Assembly: GCA_022867105.1 (NCBI GenBank)
Contig: JALHVH010000481.1
Location: 1 to 6,383, forward strand
Length of the DNA: 6,383 nt
Direction of reading: 5' to 3'
Origin: Candidatus Aminicenantota bacterium
GTDB taxonomy: Bacteria > Acidobacteriota > Aminicenantia > Aminicenantales > Saccharicenantaceae
Part shown: in pieces, positions 5,953 to 6,383 of the stretch
Layout of the letters: every line of letters begins with the position of its first letter
Position numbering within the stretch: the stretch's first letter is position 1
Position numbers and translations under genes: made by a program
Notes under the pieces: generated by a model
What the model was told of the DNA's origin: nothing
Database searches by the model: none
The model's input: only the letters and a program-made list of their open reading frames with translations

Positions 5953-5980
5953 GGAGACATGTCCCTGGGATACGTGGCCC
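5953..5980. repeat. Degenerate REP-like double palindrome
   Basis: Two adjacent near-palindromes, GGAGACATGTCCC (5953-5965, with the perfect core GACATGTC at 5956-5963) and GGGATACGTGGCCC (5967-5980), are separated by one T. They can also pair with each other as one imperfect hairpin with a stem of roughly 9 base pairs including a G-T, plus mismatches. The look is of a decayed repetitive extragenic palindrome. Transcribed leftward from the deaminase gene, which ends 15 bases away, it could also act as a 3' stem, but no T run follows. Confidence 0.5.
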
Positions 5981-5995
5981 TAAACTCAGACTTAT

Positions 5996-6383
5996 TCAGT
6001 ATGTCCGCCTGTCAGGGATGGCGTTCCATGCCCTAAAGAGCTCCAGGCACTCCGGCCTCATGACGTCCTTGACGATCCTGACCTTGCTTCGGCCGAGCGC
6101 TTTCAGCTTCTCGTTAGAGATCTCTAGTTCGTGGAAGCCCGTCATCCTGGCGTCGGAGATCGTCGTCCCATGGACGATCGTCCCGATCCTCGCCCAATGG
6201 ACGGCGCTGAAACACATCGGACAAGGTTCTGTGGTGGAGTATATGACACAGCCGGAAAGATCGTGGGTCCCGAGCTTCCGGCAGGCCTTGCGGATGGCGT
6301 TGATTTCGGCGTGGGCCGTTGCGTCCCCCCGGAGGACGGTGTTGCGGGCGACGGCCACGACCCTGCCGTCCTTGACGACACAG
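5996..6383 (-). CDS. Nucleoside/guanine deaminase-like protein (cytidine deaminase superfamily), N-terminus outside the window
   Basis: A zinc-dependent deaminase of the CMP/dCMP deaminase superfamily, acting in the cytosol on a nucleobase or nucleoside. The 128 visible residues begin in the strand CVVKDGRVVAVARN and contain the zinc and proton-shuttle motif TAHAEINAIRKACR and the second zinc motif TTEPCPMCFSAVHWARI with its PCxxC cysteines. They end in PECLELFRAWNAIPDRRTY, which resembles the C-terminus of Bacillus GuaD (FQAWRNFANKKEY). About 25-30 N-terminal residues, including the usual GGPFGAVIV strand, should lie beyond the right edge. A GTG at 6358 is internal to the conserved strand and is not taken as the start. 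Guanine deaminase is the closest functional guess; adenine, cytosine or tRNA adenosine as substrate cannot be excluded. Adenine from the mtnP product may connect it to purine salvage, but that is inference. Confidence 0.88.
   Translation of the reverse strand, partial: CVVKDGRVVAVARNTVLRGDATAHAEINAIRKACRKLGTHDLSGCVIYSTTEPCPMCFSAVHWARIGTIVHGTTISDARMTGFHELEISNEKLKALGRSKVRIVKDVMRPECLELFRAWNAIPDRRTY

Noticed and set aside
5996..5998. Deaminase TGA as a possible selenocysteine codon, because the frame continues
   Set aside because: The deaminase C-terminus ends at the length expected for the family, and no convincing bacterial SECIS stem directly after the TGA was seen.

Overview
The window is GC-rich bacterial DNA (by eye about 60% or more GC, with G/C-ending codons dominating) and is densely packed with genes. 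The mix suggests an anaerobic or fermentative bacterium, but no phylogenetic marker is present. The genes are a nickel-pincer cofactor enzyme, a methylthioadenosine phosphorylase, a PfkB kinase, a tryptophanase and an envelope lipoprotein with a toast-rack-like fold. An Acidobacteriota/Aminicenantes-type lineage is only a guess.

Left part (1-1278): the minus strand carries larC, which runs off the left edge with 369 residues visible. A 169-base intergenic region separates it from the divergent right-hand operon and holds one plausible sigma70-type promoter for each direction.

Centre (1279-4508): three plus-strand genes form a tight unit. They are mtnP (methylthioadenosine phosphorylase), a PfkB-family carbohydrate/nucleoside kinase starting 10 bases later at a GTG, and a tryptophanase (tnaA) 43 bases further on. 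MtnP would release adenine and a sugar 1-phosphate. The kinase could act on a nucleoside or sugar phosphate. TnaA would cleave tryptophan to indole, pyruvate and ammonia. A common pathway for all three is not obvious from the sequence and is treated as a hypothesis.

Right part (4559-6383): the genes are all on the minus strand and converge on tnaA. Reading leftward from the right edge they are: a nucleoside/guanine-type deaminase whose N-terminus lies outside the window; a degenerate REP-like palindrome; a 46-residue C-terminal remnant of a TrpB2-type tryptophan synthase beta chain with no start codon; a lipoprotein with repeated Gly-rich beta motifs behind a possible ECF-sigma promoter; and an unrecognised 112-residue protein that looks leaderless.

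The most notable observations are the trpB2 remnant that ends beside the palindrome, the mtnP-pfkB-tnaA grouping, and the promoter with nested palindromes directly in front of the leaderless small gene. I do not see a CRISPR array, RNA gene, intact mobile element or an obviously new multi-gene system.
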